NCBI RefSeq assembly: GCF_030244015.1 | Contig: NZ_JASSYX010000003.1 | Location: 1,086,635-1,150,634, forward strand | Source: Pedobacter ginsengisoli | GTDB taxonomy: Bacteria > Bacteroidota > Bacteroidia > Sphingobacteriales > Sphingobacteriaceae | DNA length: 64,000 bases | Direction: 5' to 3' | In this document: positions 26,201 through 34,542 of the stretch, piece by piece | How positions within the stretch are numbered: the stretch's first letter is position 1 | How the letters are laid out: each line of letters opens with the position of its first letter | Program-made: the position numbers and the translations under genes | The notes under the pieces: model-generated | Told to the model about the DNA's origin: nothing | What the model saw: the letters and a program-made list of their open reading frames with translations, nothing else | Databases searched by the model: none

Positions 26201-26408
26201 TTGTAGCCCCTGATGGCACTGAAAGTGCATACTTACCATTTGAGCCAGTTTGAGTACCAATTTTTGTACCCTTAACTAAAACTGTTACTCCAGGAAGTGG
26301 CTGCCCATCATCCTTTCCTGTAACCGTACCAGTAATTGTTCGGTCTTGCGCCATCGCAGAGCCTGCGACGAACAGCAATATGAACAAACTTTGTAAAAGT
26401 TTTTTCAT
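23226..26408 (-). CDS. SusC/RagA-type TonB-linked outer-membrane transporter
   Basis: 1060 residues. Signal peptide ends at GSAMAQ; then a CarboxypepD_reg-like domain (TITGTVTGKDDGQPLPGVTV), the TonB box and plug (LTEVVVTALGI), and a 22-strand-type beta barrel that closes on the aromatic C-terminus (FFGAALKVTF). It is an energy-driven importer working with the SusD protein downstream. There is no FecR/ECF pair beside it, so control is not by the usual anti-sigma signalling. Confidence 0.96.
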   Translation of the reverse strand: MKKLLQSLFILLFVAGSAMAQDRTITGTVTGKDDGQPLPGVTVLVKGTKIGTQTGSNGKYALSVPSGATTLEFSYLGYATQSVAISGNVADIVLVTDSKSLTEVVVTALGITRAKKTIGYAETTVKSEEINKSAAVSLLGGLQGKVAGVTISNTSGSPGGSTKVILRGFTSITGGNQPLYVIDGVPLDNSSIGSDDNYDFGNNANDINPNNIESMSILKGSAATALYGSRGSSGVILITTKKGAQGKTVVDFSHATTLTQVANVWKPQDIFGQGWDGTFIESENGNWGPKFDGQLRPWGAIVDNSQLLKPFSFIKNNVRDALTTGTEFNNNIALSGGTEKSTYYFSYGNVYSDGYLPSDNDSYKRNNFTLKASTKAGNFTMDGSVNYVAKSQKFIAQGQSISGIGSSFYEDIIQIPNDIPIHDLRDYKNKFFNVDNYFTPYAENPYYSLYENGARYQNDRVYGNVNFGYKINDWLSLQFQQGADVDNSGAKIWHNKNAPTPGSYNDGGNVEGQSRAADVGNVIEQSFKTFEYDSKFNVIFKKTLSSDFDIDGLIGANFNDRGSRILITGIEDLAVPGFYNLSNSANKPRSSESQIHRRLFGAYVTGTVGYKNSLFLTLTGRNDWSSTLATGKNSYFYPAASLAYVVSEAIDLKSTPISFLKLRASYGETGSDTDPYRIYNVLNATNIPLGFGNILFPVSGVPGYSISNVLNNPELKPERVKEYEFGADIRFLSDRIGLDVSYFNRDRIDQILPVPIDPSTGYTFQYLNFGKVRVRGIEAALNLKPVKTTDFNWDMTYTFSRQRNEVLDLPGGLEKVVINSAYDAQLVAIKGKPLGVFQAPGPEYSPDGKIVVDATGFPIVSPENKNYGDIQRDFSMGLTNSFSYKAFSLGFTLDYQKGGVFYSGTADLLNFVGADVKSTFNDRRPFIVPNSVQKLVDANGNLTGYTENMTPITEGKIDDYYYPTTNKALVYNNRILDKTFLKLREVSLSYSLPKSIASKILADKASLTFFGRNLLTWLPESNRTIDPEVSNQGVDLASEFGEFRTAPPVRFFGAALKVTF

Positions 26409-26744
26409 AAAATATAAAATTTAGGTTAGTTAATAATGGGCTAAATATACCGATTTTAGTATGCAAGCATAATTATTTTATAATGATGAAATATTATATG
26501 ACAATATTATGACAGATTAGCGGACTCGATACTGACACGTTTACCAAGTTTCGCCAAACAATATTTCCATTAGTTCATAAAAAAAGAATATTGTTCTGAC
26601 TAGGCGTCACAATGCGGATTTTCACCAAATATTTAACTTTCTTTAACATCTAAGATATCGATTGTAACGAAATAGACGTTGAATCTGCCTTGCAAATCTA
26701 TAGCTTTGAATATCTGACAATTAATCGATCTGAAAGACCACACC
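26409..26744. other. 336-bp intergenic region before susC
   Basis: AT-rich, no gene. A TATATTTA box on the minus strand (26446-26453) could be the -7 element of susC, but the only TTG nearby is 14 nt away, too close. I see no operator or riboswitch in the stretch. Confidence 0.4.
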
Positions 26745-29231
26745 TCACTCCACCAAAAAAACAGCATTCATAAACATCTGCTTTCCATTCTCCCAAAAAG
26801 ACCTGAAAAGAATGTCACTGCCAAGGTACACCACACTACCCTTCCCCATTTTCTGAACCCCAAACAACATCCCGTTATTCAGGCGCTTCAACACAGATTT
26901 GCCCGCTATACCGGCAACATAGCTATTGGCCTTCAGCGTCCCGACACTCCATTCCCCGCCCAGCGGCTCATAGATCTTGTCATCGGTCTTTAACGCATGA
27001 TAGTAACTGCCCAATCCCGCAGCCAGCGGATGGCTCTGGTCCAGGTCAACCTTAAATATTGCCCCCGGAATGGTATTGGAAAGATCATCCTGGTTACGTT
27101 CACCGTATTTACGTGCCGGTTTTAGCTTAGGATCTTTTATAACCTCCTTGATTTTAATCTCATAAGGCTTCTTACCGGTGAAACCTGAAATTGCATTTTC
27201 AAACAGTACCAGTTTCCCTCCTTTGTTTACCCAGTTTTCCAGTCGCAGCGGCAGATCATCCTCATAAGTACCATCAGGAATGATCAATACATTTATTTTA
27301 TTGATATCCAGATTGTCCAGATTTTGAATATTGACCATAGTCACCTGATGGCCCAGTTCCTGCTCAAAAAAATGCCAGATTTCACCCACCCCCTGAGCTG
27401 AGGTAGCATATCCGCCTAAAACCGCAATTTTCGGAACGCTCAATACCCTATATACAGATGAGCCAAAGTCCTTGCCTTTATCCACATATCCGCTGGCAAC
27501 CACATAGTTCGTCAACTTCAGTTCCTTCACGATACCGTCAATCTTCCCGGTCAGGCCCTTCACGGTTTTCTCATTTTCGGCCCTGTACACCAGCAGCGTT
27601 CCTGAAGAAAAGCTGCGCGTCCCAATCGTAAAGCCTTCCTCAGCCACCCTGACCTTTACCCCCGCCTTCTGCAAAGCCAGCAATACACGGGCATCTTCCG
27701 CTGAACCCCAGTCAAAGATCCAGGCATAAGGTTTATCAGCCAGTAATGCCGGCGTGGCCCTTTCTTCAGGCGCACCATACATTCCTTTCAGCGCTTCTTT
27801 TAACGCATAGCTCTTTAACCCGTACACATAAGGCAGGGACCAGGCTGTAATGTCATAAGTATTTGAATCCCGGATTTCCGTTTGCGGCTCAAACAGCACA
27901 TTGGCCAACACTGCCGCCGGCTGCTGCAGATTTACAATCAGGTCATTCCGTTCTATTTTAAAACCCTCTGTTTTTTTGTTTTCATAATTGAAACCCCGGG
28001 CATTTCTTTCTCCGCCAAAAGCATATTCAATCCCATTCTTTTTTAAGAGTGCCGCCAGCGTTTTGATACGCTTCAGGTTTTGAGCTTTAACCACATAAGC
28101 CTTATAAATACCAGGAGGTGAACTGACCGACCGTTCAAAATACAGCTTAAACTCAGCCACCAGTTTGTCTGCATTTTTACTTACTGTTTCGAGTGTGGCC
28201 AAACCCGTGGTGTAATGATGGTCAATCCGGTCTTTGAGCGTCAGCGTATCGCCATCAATGGTGATGACCGCCAGACCTGCACCAATTCCCCCCTGCTCAT
28301 AGGTCATACCCACTGCACCATTATATAAAGGATACGTATCCCCATAAGAAGGGTAGAGCAGATCAAACCGTTCCTTAGTAAAATACTGCCAGCCCTGCTC
28401 ATCAAAATATTTTGCGTTGTTCTTGCCTACCGTGATCTGAAATGCCCTTTGCCATGGAGTCACATCCACATGAATGGGTTCTGCCGCCGGAGCAAAATAA
28501 TAAGGTTCATTATAGTTTTGCTCATGGAAATCAACATGGACTTCGGGCATCCACTGGCGGTACAGCTTCAGCCTTTGCTGGGTTTCCAGCTGCGTCTGCC
28601 AGGCCCAGTCCCGGTTCAGGTCAAAATAATAATGATTGTACCTGCCGCCCGGCCAGGGTTCATGATGCTCCCTTGCCATGGGGTTCAGATTGGGCTTCCT
28701 GCCGCTCACTCCGTTAAAATAATTGAGGTACCGTTCCCTGCCATCCGGATTCAGGCAGGGATCAATGATCACCACCGTGTTTTTCAGCCAGCCCCCGATC
28801 TCCTTTGTCTTGCCCTCACTGAGTGAAAACAAGGTCCTCATCGCCGTCTCACTGGAACTGGCTTCATTGCCGTGCACATTATAACTCAGCCACAATATGG
28901 CCGGATGACTTCCCGGCTTCAGTTCCCGTCTTTCCGCCCTGCTCAGGCTCAGGTTGTTTTCCCTGATCTGCTCCAGCCGGTCCATATTCTCCTTTGAAGA
29001 GATGACCGCCACCAGCAACTCCCTGCCCTCATAGCTTTTGCCATAGCTGATGAGTTGTATATTCTTGTCCCTGTCCGCGATATATTTAAAATAGTCCACG
29101 ACCTTATCTGTCGCCGTAAACCTGCTGCCCAGCGGATAGCCCAGGAAAGCATCCGGGGATTTAACCTGGGCATCCGCAGCATTCCGGATGCCGCTGACTA
29201 TAACCAATAAGGAAATCAAAAACCATTTCAT
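26745..29231 (-). CDS. exported M14 zinc metallopeptidase
   Basis: 828 residues with a signal peptide (VIVSGIRNAADAQ). The M14 zinc site is H120-GNE123 (YNVHGNEASSSE) with the third ligand in the HVDFHEQNYNEPYYF block around residue 235; the glutamate base is in the later TYEQGG-type block. The C-terminal 450 residues hold a class I glutamine-amidotransferase-like flavodoxin fold (KIAVLGGYATSAQG, LIIPDGTYEDD), common in long Bacteroidetes M14 enzymes. It degrades peptides in the periplasm or at the surface and could feed the SusC/SusD system, though it is a separate transcript. Confidence 0.92.
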   Translation of the reverse strand: MKWFLISLLVIVSGIRNAADAQVKSPDAFLGYPLGSRFTATDKVVDYFKYIADRDKNIQLISYGKSYEGRELLVAVISSKENMDRLEQIRENNLSLSRAERRELKPGSHPAILWLSYNVHGNEASSSETAMRTLFSLSEGKTKEIGGWLKNTVVIIDPCLNPDGRERYLNYFNGVSGRKPNLNPMAREHHEPWPGGRYNHYYFDLNRDWAWQTQLETQQRLKLYRQWMPEVHVDFHEQNYNEPYYFAPAAEPIHVDVTPWQRAFQITVGKNNAKYFDEQGWQYFTKERFDLLYPSYGDTYPLYNGAVGMTYEQGGIGAGLAVITIDGDTLTLKDRIDHHYTTGLATLETVSKNADKLVAEFKLYFERSVSSPPGIYKAYVVKAQNLKRIKTLAALLKKNGIEYAFGGERNARGFNYENKKTEGFKIERNDLIVNLQQPAAVLANVLFEPQTEIRDSNTYDITAWSLPYVYGLKSYALKEALKGMYGAPEERATPALLADKPYAWIFDWGSAEDARVLLALQKAGVKVRVAEEGFTIGTRSFSSGTLLVYRAENEKTVKGLTGKIDGIVKELKLTNYVVASGYVDKGKDFGSSVYRVLSVPKIAVLGGYATSAQGVGEIWHFFEQELGHQVTMVNIQNLDNLDINKINVLIIPDGTYEDDLPLRLENWVNKGGKLVLFENAISGFTGKKPYEIKIKEVIKDPKLKPARKYGERNQDDLSNTIPGAIFKVDLDQSHPLAAGLGSYYHALKTDDKIYEPLGGEWSVGTLKANSYVAGIAGKSVLKRLNNGMLFGVQKMGKGSVVYLGSDILFRSFWENGKQMFMNAVFLVE

Positions 29232-29332
29232 ATCAGATATTAATGTACAAAATACTGAAGATAATTTTTTGTTTATCTTTCATAAGATATATTTGCTGCG
29301 TGTTAATCGCAGTTACCAGGTTAACCGGGCCG

Positions 29333-29395
29333 TCATTGCGAGGTACGAAGCAACCTCTGTGCTATTAAGATTGCTTCGTACCTCGCAATGACGAA
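29333..29395. repeat. REP-like palindromic element
   Basis: CGTCATTGCGAGGTACGAAG and its reverse complement face each other around a short loop (23-bp arms ending caa/ttg). Palindromes opening CGTCATTGCGAGG are dispersed in many bacterial genomes, in Bacteroidetes among others, and are usually intergenic. On RNA it would form a strong hairpin. It lies between the divergent M14 peptidase and murF. Confidence 0.85.
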
Positions 29396-29417
29396 TTGAT
29401 TATCAATACTTTCCCAC

Positions 29418-30719
29418 ATGAGCACTATAGACTCCCTGTATCAGCGTTTTTTAAAATACCCGTCCATCTCTACAGATACCCGGAATATTGCCCGGGAATC
29501 CATCTTTTTTGCCCTAAAGGGCGATAACTTTGACGCAAACACCTTCGCCGAAAAAGCGCTGACCAGCGGGGCAGTCTACGCCGTCATCGACAACATTGCC
29601 TACAAGACCAGCGACCAGTGCATCCTTGTTCCCGATGTGCTGACCACCCTGCAGGACCTGGCCAGGCACCACCGTTCGCAACTCAACATTCCGGTCATCG
29701 GACTGACCGGTACCAACGGCAAAACCACCACCAAAGAGCTGATCAATACCGTGCTCTCCGAAAAATATAAAACCTTTGCCACCAAAGGGAATTTAAATAA
29801 CCATATCGGTGTCCCCTTATCCGTATTGTCCATCACCGGAGAGACCGAAATTGCGGTGATCGAAATGGGCGCAAACCATCAAAAAGAAATTGAATTTTTG
29901 TGCGGCATTGCCCAGCCCACACATGGCCTCATTACCAATGTAGGCATGGCGCACCTGGAAGGATTTGGCGGATTTGAAGGTGTAAAAAAAGGCAAGGCCG
30001 AGCTTTATGCCTGGCTGAAACAACACCACGGCTTCGCGTTTATCCACCGCGACAACCCGTACCTGCTGGAAATGAGCGCCGCTGCCGGTCTTAATAAAGT
30101 GGTCTATTACGGTTCTGAATCTACAGATGCGGTACATGGCAAATTACTAAAAACAGATCCTTTAATTGAACTTTCCTGGGCTACGGCAAAGGGTACATAT
30201 TCAGCATCTGTTAATTTAACAGGCGCTTATAATTTTGAAAACGCAATGGCCGCCATTTGTATCGGGCAGTTCTTTGAACTGAGCCCGGAACAGGTCAACG
30301 CCGGTCTTTCCGCATACCAGCCAAAAAACAACCGCTCCCAACTCACGAAAACCGAAAGCAATACTGTGATCTGTGATTTTTACAACGCCAATCCGAGCAG
30401 TATGTCAGCAGCGCTCAAAAACATCTCGCTCTTAAACTCCCGGCACAAAACTGTAATTATCGGGGATATGTTTGAACTGGGTGATGAGTCAGCGGTACAG
30501 CACGGCCTGATTGCCGGCGAAGCCGCAGCACTTCATGCCGATGAACTGATCCTGATCGGCAAACATTTTTATGCATTAAAAGATAAATATAAGGGAACGT
30601 TCTTTCATACACCGGAAGAAGCCGGAGCATATCTTCAGGCAAATCCTGTAAAGAACAGCCTGGTCCTGCTTAAAGGATCAAGAGGAATGGCACTCGAAAA
30701 GTTACTTCCGCTGCTCTAA
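29418..30719 (+). CDS. murF: UDP-N-acetylmuramoyl-tripeptide--D-alanyl-D-alanine ligase
   Basis: 433 residues. The N-terminal UDP-MurNAc part (ISTDTRNIARESIFFALKGD) is followed by the ATP-binding GLTGTNGKTTTKELI, and by the Mur ligase centre (GANHQKEIEFLC, YNANPSSMSAALKN). It adds D-Ala-D-Ala to the muramyl tripeptide, the last cytoplasmic peptidoglycan peptide step. Usual length. The gene stands alone, not in the dcw cluster, and its last 18 bp overlap the end of gldH on the other strand. Confidence 0.95.
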   Translation: MSTIDSLYQRFLKYPSISTDTRNIARESIFFALKGDNFDANTFAEKALTSGAVYAVIDNIAYKTSDQCILVPDVLTTLQDLARHHRSQLNIPVIGLTGTNGKTTTKELINTVLSEKYKTFATKGNLNNHIGVPLSVLSITGETEIAVIEMGANHQKEIEFLCGIAQPTHGLITNVGMAHLEGFGGFEGVKKGKAELYAWLKQHHGFAFIHRDNPYLLEMSAAAGLNKVVYYGSESTDAVHGKLLKTDPLIELSWATAKGTYSASVNLTGAYNFENAMAAICIGQFFELSPEQVNAGLSAYQPKNNRSQLTKTESNTVICDFYNANPSSMSAALKNISLLNSRHKTVIIGDMFELGDESAVQHGLIAGEAAALHADELILIGKHFYALKDKYKGTFFHTPEEAGAYLQANPVKNSLVLLKGSRGMALEKLLPLL

Positions 30720-31184
30720 ACTGACCACTTTAATCCCCGCGTCACTGATCTCCTTCAGTGGATTATCACGCATGTTCTGTTCAATGGCAAGCTCATACTT
30801 ACCAGCTGCCGGAAACCTGTAATTGGTCAGCAGCGGCATTACATAAGTATATAAATTTCCGGAACCCGAACCATTCCATTGTCCGTCAGGCTCTGCCAGC
30901 TTATATTCATAACGCCGGGTCTGTTTCTTTTGATCGCCACCTTTGATCTCAAAAAGAACAAAAATGTTGGCGTATTTATAATCACTGGTATGACGAAGTT
31001 TGAAATAGATGCTGACCGGTTTGCCGGCATCTTTGATCTCGATGACCGTCTTCACTTTATTCGCATAATTCCAGTTGCGCGCAGGCATAGACATATTACT
31101 GTCCACGATCGTGTTGGCGTCGCAACCGCTAAACAGCGCGATCACTACCCCACAAAAGAAAATTAAAGCACGAAAATTATTCAT
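30702..31184 (-). CDS. gldH: gliding motility lipoprotein GldH
   Basis: 160 residues from the ATG at 31184. Signal and lipobox are FFCGVVIALFSGCDAN; the body (IYFKLRHTSDYKYANIFVLF, GQWNGSGSGNLYTYVMPLL) is typical of GldH. In gliding flavobacteria GldH is needed for T9SS-linked gliding; in non-gliding relatives it is kept as well. Its start overlaps the end of ricT by 8 nt, and the 3' end overlaps murF. The frame opens upstream to 31307 but only within ricT. Confidence 0.88.
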   Translation of the reverse strand: MNNFRALIFFCGVVIALFSGCDANTIVDSNMSMPARNWNYANKVKTVIEIKDAGKPVSIYFKLRHTSDYKYANIFVLFEIKGGDQKKQTRRYEYKLAEPDGQWNGSGSGNLYTYVMPLLTNYRFPAAGKYELAIEQNMRDNPLKEISDAGIKVVSLEQRK

Positions 31185-32661
31185 TCTTAGGCTTATCCTT
31201 ATTTTTCTTCCTCCGGTTTTTATTCCTGTTCCTGTTGGCAGAAGGCTGCCCCTCCCTTGGCGTCTGACCTTCAGCAATTGGCGAAGCCATCCCGCTCTGA
31301 GCAGCACCCTCTCTCTGATCTGCCAATGGCTTGTTTCCAGGCTGCTGGCCTCTGCCCTGCGGGTTCGGCCTGTTTTGACCGCTTTGCCCGGCCTGTTTTG
31401 GCTGTCCCTGCCTGCCTTGCGGAGCCTGCCCGCCTGCTTTCGCCTGCTGCTGCCCGCCCGGTCTGGCCTGCTGAGGTTTTTGTCCTTTTTCAGGTCTGCC
31501 GCTATTGTTCCTGTCGTTATTACCGCCTTTATTCCGGTTATTTTTATTTTTGTTACGGTTCTTATCGTCCAGCCTGGTCAAACTGTCCTGACCAACCACA
31601 TTCTCGTAATCAGGTGTTTTTTCAACTACCGTTACCGGTGTCAGCGCTGTGGCTTCCTCTTTCAGGCTAACCGGTTTCTGACCACGCTTGTTCATCGCCA
31701 TGATCTCTTTCACCCGGTCGACTTTCAAGGGGATCCAGTCCTCTGTATTTGGATAAGCAAACCACATCACCTTTTTGAAGATGTCTGTTTTCTGGTGACG
31801 GGCCACGCCAATCTCCGTTTGCAAGCTGTCTATGCGATCAGGAATATCCTTGAGCGCATCCAGATAAGTGTCCAGCTCATAGTTCAGGCAGCACTTCAGT
31901 TTTCCGCATTGCCCGGCCAGCTTCAGTGTATTCAGCGAAAGGTTTTGATACCTTGCCGCAGCGGTCGACACTGTTTTAAAATTGGTCAGCCAGGTAGAGC
32001 AGCACAACTCACGTCCGCAAGATCCAATACCCCCTAGTCTGCCAGCTTCCTGGCGCATGCCGATCTGGCGCATCTCGATCCTGATGCGGAAAGTTTCCGC
32101 CATTTTCTTGATCAGTTCCCTGAAATCCACACGTCCTTCGGCAGTATAAAAGAAAGTAGCCTTTGTTTTATCTCCCTGGTAATCTACATCGCTGATCTTC
32201 ATGGAAAGGCGCAGGTCCAGAGCAAGGGTACGCGCCTTGTGCATGGTTTCCCATTCCAGTCCTTTGGCAATTTTCCATTTCTCCACATCAGCCTCTGTCG
32301 CCTTGCGGTACACCTTGCGGGTCACCTGGTCAAGCGGGGTCTTTCTGCGCTTCATCTGCATCCTGACCAGTTCCCCGGTCAGTGATACATGGCCGATATC
32401 GTATCCGCCAGTAGCGCCTTCAACAGCAATCAGCTCGCCTATTTCCAGATAGATGTTGTCATTGTTCAGGAAAAACTCTTTCCTTGCACCTTTAAATTTA
32501 ACTTCTATGACCTGAAAAGGTTTATAATTAGATGGCATGTCCAAATTAGACAGCCAATCGTGAACATCCATTTTTCCGCAGCCGCCTGTAAGGCATGAGC
32601 CATTACTTTTGCATCCTGCGGGGGCGCAACCGCCTCCTGTAGAACAACTTCCACATCCCAT
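31177..32661 (-). CDS. ricT: RicT-like PSP1 domain protein with Cys-rich N-terminus and disordered tail
   Basis: 494 residues. The N-terminus MGCGSCSTGGGCAPAGCKSN is a glycine-cysteine stretch with a total of about eight cysteines in 30 residues. The PSP1 domain (residues 50-300) has the conserved RLGGIGSCGRELCCSTWL and CGKLKCCLNYE. The last 140 residues are Pro/Gln/Gly/Asn-rich and disordered. In Bacillus, RicT (YaaT) works in an Fe-S-bearing complex on RNA maturation and phosphorelay. The N-terminal cysteines may add a metal site; this is an inference. Operon with holB and gldH. Confidence 0.88.
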   Translation of the reverse strand: MGCGSCSTGGGCAPAGCKSNGSCLTGGCGKMDVHDWLSNLDMPSNYKPFQVIEVKFKGARKEFFLNNDNIYLEIGELIAVEGATGGYDIGHVSLTGELVRMQMKRRKTPLDQVTRKVYRKATEADVEKWKIAKGLEWETMHKARTLALDLRLSMKISDVDYQGDKTKATFFYTAEGRVDFRELIKKMAETFRIRIEMRQIGMRQEAGRLGGIGSCGRELCCSTWLTNFKTVSTAAARYQNLSLNTLKLAGQCGKLKCCLNYELDTYLDALKDIPDRIDSLQTEIGVARHQKTDIFKKVMWFAYPNTEDWIPLKVDRVKEIMAMNKRGQKPVSLKEEATALTPVTVVEKTPDYENVVGQDSLTRLDDKNRNKNKNNRNKGGNNDRNNSGRPEKGQKPQQARPGGQQQAKAGGQAPQGRQGQPKQAGQSGQNRPNPQGRGQQPGNKPLADQREGAAQSGMASPIAEGQTPREGQPSANRNRNKNRRKKNKDKPKNE

Positions 32662-32663
32662 AA

Positions 32664-33812
32664 TTAATTGTATATATGTTGAGTCCCTTTCGGGAACGTT
32701 TTAAACTTGATTATTTTTACCAGTTGTAAAGATACATCTAAAAACAGAATTTTCGGGTTCGCATTTCTTTCTACATGATAATGAGCAGTTTCCAGTTCTG
32801 AAATGATCGCTTCTGCCATGGATAGGGTCAGCACATGGGCCGATAGTTTCTTTGCCGTGTCCATCGCGCTCACCGGCAGCTTTACCAGCTCATCTGCCCC
32901 GCTGATCAGCAAAGCGCATTCCCGCAGAAAGCTGATGCCGTACCTCAAAAAATTCTTTTGGTTTTCCCTGCCCCAGCCAGCGATCTGGTCTACAAGCACG
33001 GTCATATCCAGTACCCTGTTGCCGTAGCCCATTCTCAGCCACTCGGCAAAATGGTCTGCGTTTTCATTGTGCGTAGTCACGACCAGCTGTTTGGCCTCTA
33101 TCAGATTCCCGTCTGCCAGAAAGCTGTATTCCGTTGCCTGGTTTTCAGAAAGGCCCTGCGTTTCCATCAGGAAAGTCTCTATTACGGCATGGGGAAGTTT
33201 AGGTATTTTAACGATCTGTGTGCGCGACAACAGCGTAGACAGGATCTGTTCCTGGTTATTGGCCACCAGCAGGAACAAGGTATTTTGCGGCGGCTCTTCA
33301 ATGATCTTGAGCAAAGAGTTCCCTTCTTTGTCCAGGTATTCGGGCAGCCACATGATCAGTACCTTGGTCTGTGCTTCAAAGGCCTTATAGCTTAGCTTTT
33401 TGATGATGTCGTGACACTCCGCAATATTGATATTTGCCTGCTTGTTCTCTGCACTCAATTTTGATCTCCAGATGTCCATGTCGAAGTACGGGTCTTCGAG
33501 CAGCATGCTCCGCCATTCGTCCAGCACGTCAACGGCTGTCTTTACATCTTTTGAAGCAAAAAAAGGATAAGAAAAATGCAGGTCAGGATGGATGTAGCGG
33601 CCGTATTTCCGGCAGGAAGAGCACTCCCCGCAGCTGTCATCAGTCTTTTTATCCAAACAATTGATATATTGCGCATAGGCAATGGCCATGGGCAGAGCCC
33701 CGCTGCCATCGCAGGAGAGGAACAGCTGGGCATGACTGACCCTGTTCTCTGCTACAGTCTGGATCAGCTGCCGTTTAATCTCGTCTTGTCCTATGATGTC
33801 TTTAAATTGCAT
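32664..33812 (-). CDS. holB: DNA polymerase III delta' subunit-like protein
   Basis: 382 residues from the ATG at 33812 (MQFKDIIGQDEIKRQLIQTV). The clamp-loader AAA+ fold is seen in FKDIIGQDEIKRQL, HAQLFLSCDGSGALPMA and the SRTQIVKIPKL sensor. The P loop is degenerate (DGSGALPMA, no GKT), as in delta' subunits, so it should not hydrolyse ATP. The zinc-binding Cys cluster is DDSCGECSSCRKYGRYIHPD. It helps load the sliding clamp. The stop is 2 nt before the ricT start, an arrangement common in Bacteroidetes. Confidence 0.88.
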   Translation of the reverse strand: MQFKDIIGQDEIKRQLIQTVAENRVSHAQLFLSCDGSGALPMAIAYAQYINCLDKKTDDSCGECSSCRKYGRYIHPDLHFSYPFFASKDVKTAVDVLDEWRSMLLEDPYFDMDIWRSKLSAENKQANINIAECHDIIKKLSYKAFEAQTKVLIMWLPEYLDKEGNSLLKIIEEPPQNTLFLLVANNQEQILSTLLSRTQIVKIPKLPHAVIETFLMETQGLSENQATEYSFLADGNLIEAKQLVVTTHNENADHFAEWLRMGYGNRVLDMTVLVDQIAGWGRENQKNFLRYGISFLRECALLISGADELVKLPVSAMDTAKKLSAHVLTLSMAEAIISELETAHYHVERNANPKILFLDVSLQLVKIIKFKTFPKGTQHIYN

Positions 33813-33904
33813 TTGGTGCAAAGTAATAAATTTTAAGTAATATTTGCATTCCGCTGCTGTTGCCCCATCTTCCATATGATGTTACGCTGACTTTTAGATG
33901 TGTA

Positions 33905-34038
33905 GTACATCTGTTCATACTGAGTGCAGGCTGAGTACACATTGAATGCACGGTGAGTACGCCTTTTCTCTAGGAAAAAGGCGTACTCAGGGCGTACTCA
34001 CCCCGTACTCAGGGCGTAGTCAGTGTGGACAGATGTAC
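33905..34038. repeat. 134-bp inverted repeat built of 11-bp TGAGTAC units
   Basis: The two ends (GTACATCTGT and ACAGATGTAC) are exact reverse complements, and the arms between are about 60 nt of imperfect complement, closing on CCTTTT and AAAAGG around a CTCTAGG loop. Each arm carries four copies of TGAGTRCNNNN spaced by exactly 11 bp; in the right arm the units read gcgtactcagg. The intergenic position and the regular spacing make it a probable dispersed repeat. Confidence 0.85.
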
Positions 34039-34066
34039 CAGGCAGGAAGAACTCAATTAGGTTTAC

Positions 34067-34074
34067 TATCTTTG
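34067..34074 (+). promoter_or_regulatory. -7 box of the ruvX operon
   Basis: TATCTTTG matches TAnnTTTG; the ATG at 34111 is 36 nt downstream. No TTG is found at the expected -33 place, so this is only half a consensus. Confidence 0.4.
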
Positions 34075-34110
34075 GAGCTTTATAACTAATCTCCGGAATT
34101 ACCGGAGCCA

Positions 34111-34533
34111 ATGTGGAATATGCCGAGAATACTAGCCTTTGACTACGGAACCAAAAGAATCGGAATTGCGGTAACAGACCCCTTTCAGATCATTGCTACC
34201 GGGCTTGATACCGTTCATCCAAAGGACATTGTCGAATATCTGAAAAAATATTTAACCGCGGAACCCGTAGAGGCTTTTGTTTTTGGAGACCCTAAACAAA
34301 TGGACGGCTCTCCTTCTGAAACCGCCCAGCATGTAAAAGGTTTTGCTAAAACTTTGAGAAAGACTTTTCCGGATATTCCACAGCACTGGATCGATGAACG
34401 GTTCACTTCTAAACTGGCCCATCAGGCCATTATGCAGAGTGGACTGAAAAAACAGGAGCGGAAAAACAAGGAGCGGGTAGATACGATTTCGGCCACGATC
34501 ATATTGCAATATTTTATGGAACAGCCCCGTTAG
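34111..34533 (+). CDS. ruvX: Holliday junction resolvase-like protein YqgF/RuvX
   Basis: 140 residues. The RNase H-like fold opens with ILAFDYGTKRIGIAVTDPF, with DYG as the first acidic block, and continues with the conserved FVFGDPKQMDGSPSETAQHV (usually GLPlnmdG) and DERFTSKLA. It is a family of proteins that process rRNA ends or junctions. A start at codon 4 (34120) is also possible. Opens an operon with the O-methyltransferase (9 nt apart). Confidence 0.9.
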   Translation: MWNMPRILAFDYGTKRIGIAVTDPFQIIATGLDTVHPKDIVEYLKKYLTAEPVEAFVFGDPKQMDGSPSETAQHVKGFAKTLRKTFPDIPQHWIDERFTSKLAHQAIMQSGLKKQERKNKERVDTISATIILQYFMEQPR

Positions 34534-34542
34534 AGAGAGAAC

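Noticed and set aside
31075..32037. 320-codon plus-strand frame opposite gldH and ricT
   Set aside because: It mirrors the ricT gene; leucine/proline-rich composition is that of an antisense frame of a Gln/Pro-rich tail.
33905..34038. CRISPR array
   Set aside because: Units are 11 bp without unique spacers and lie in two inverted arms; no cas genes are near.
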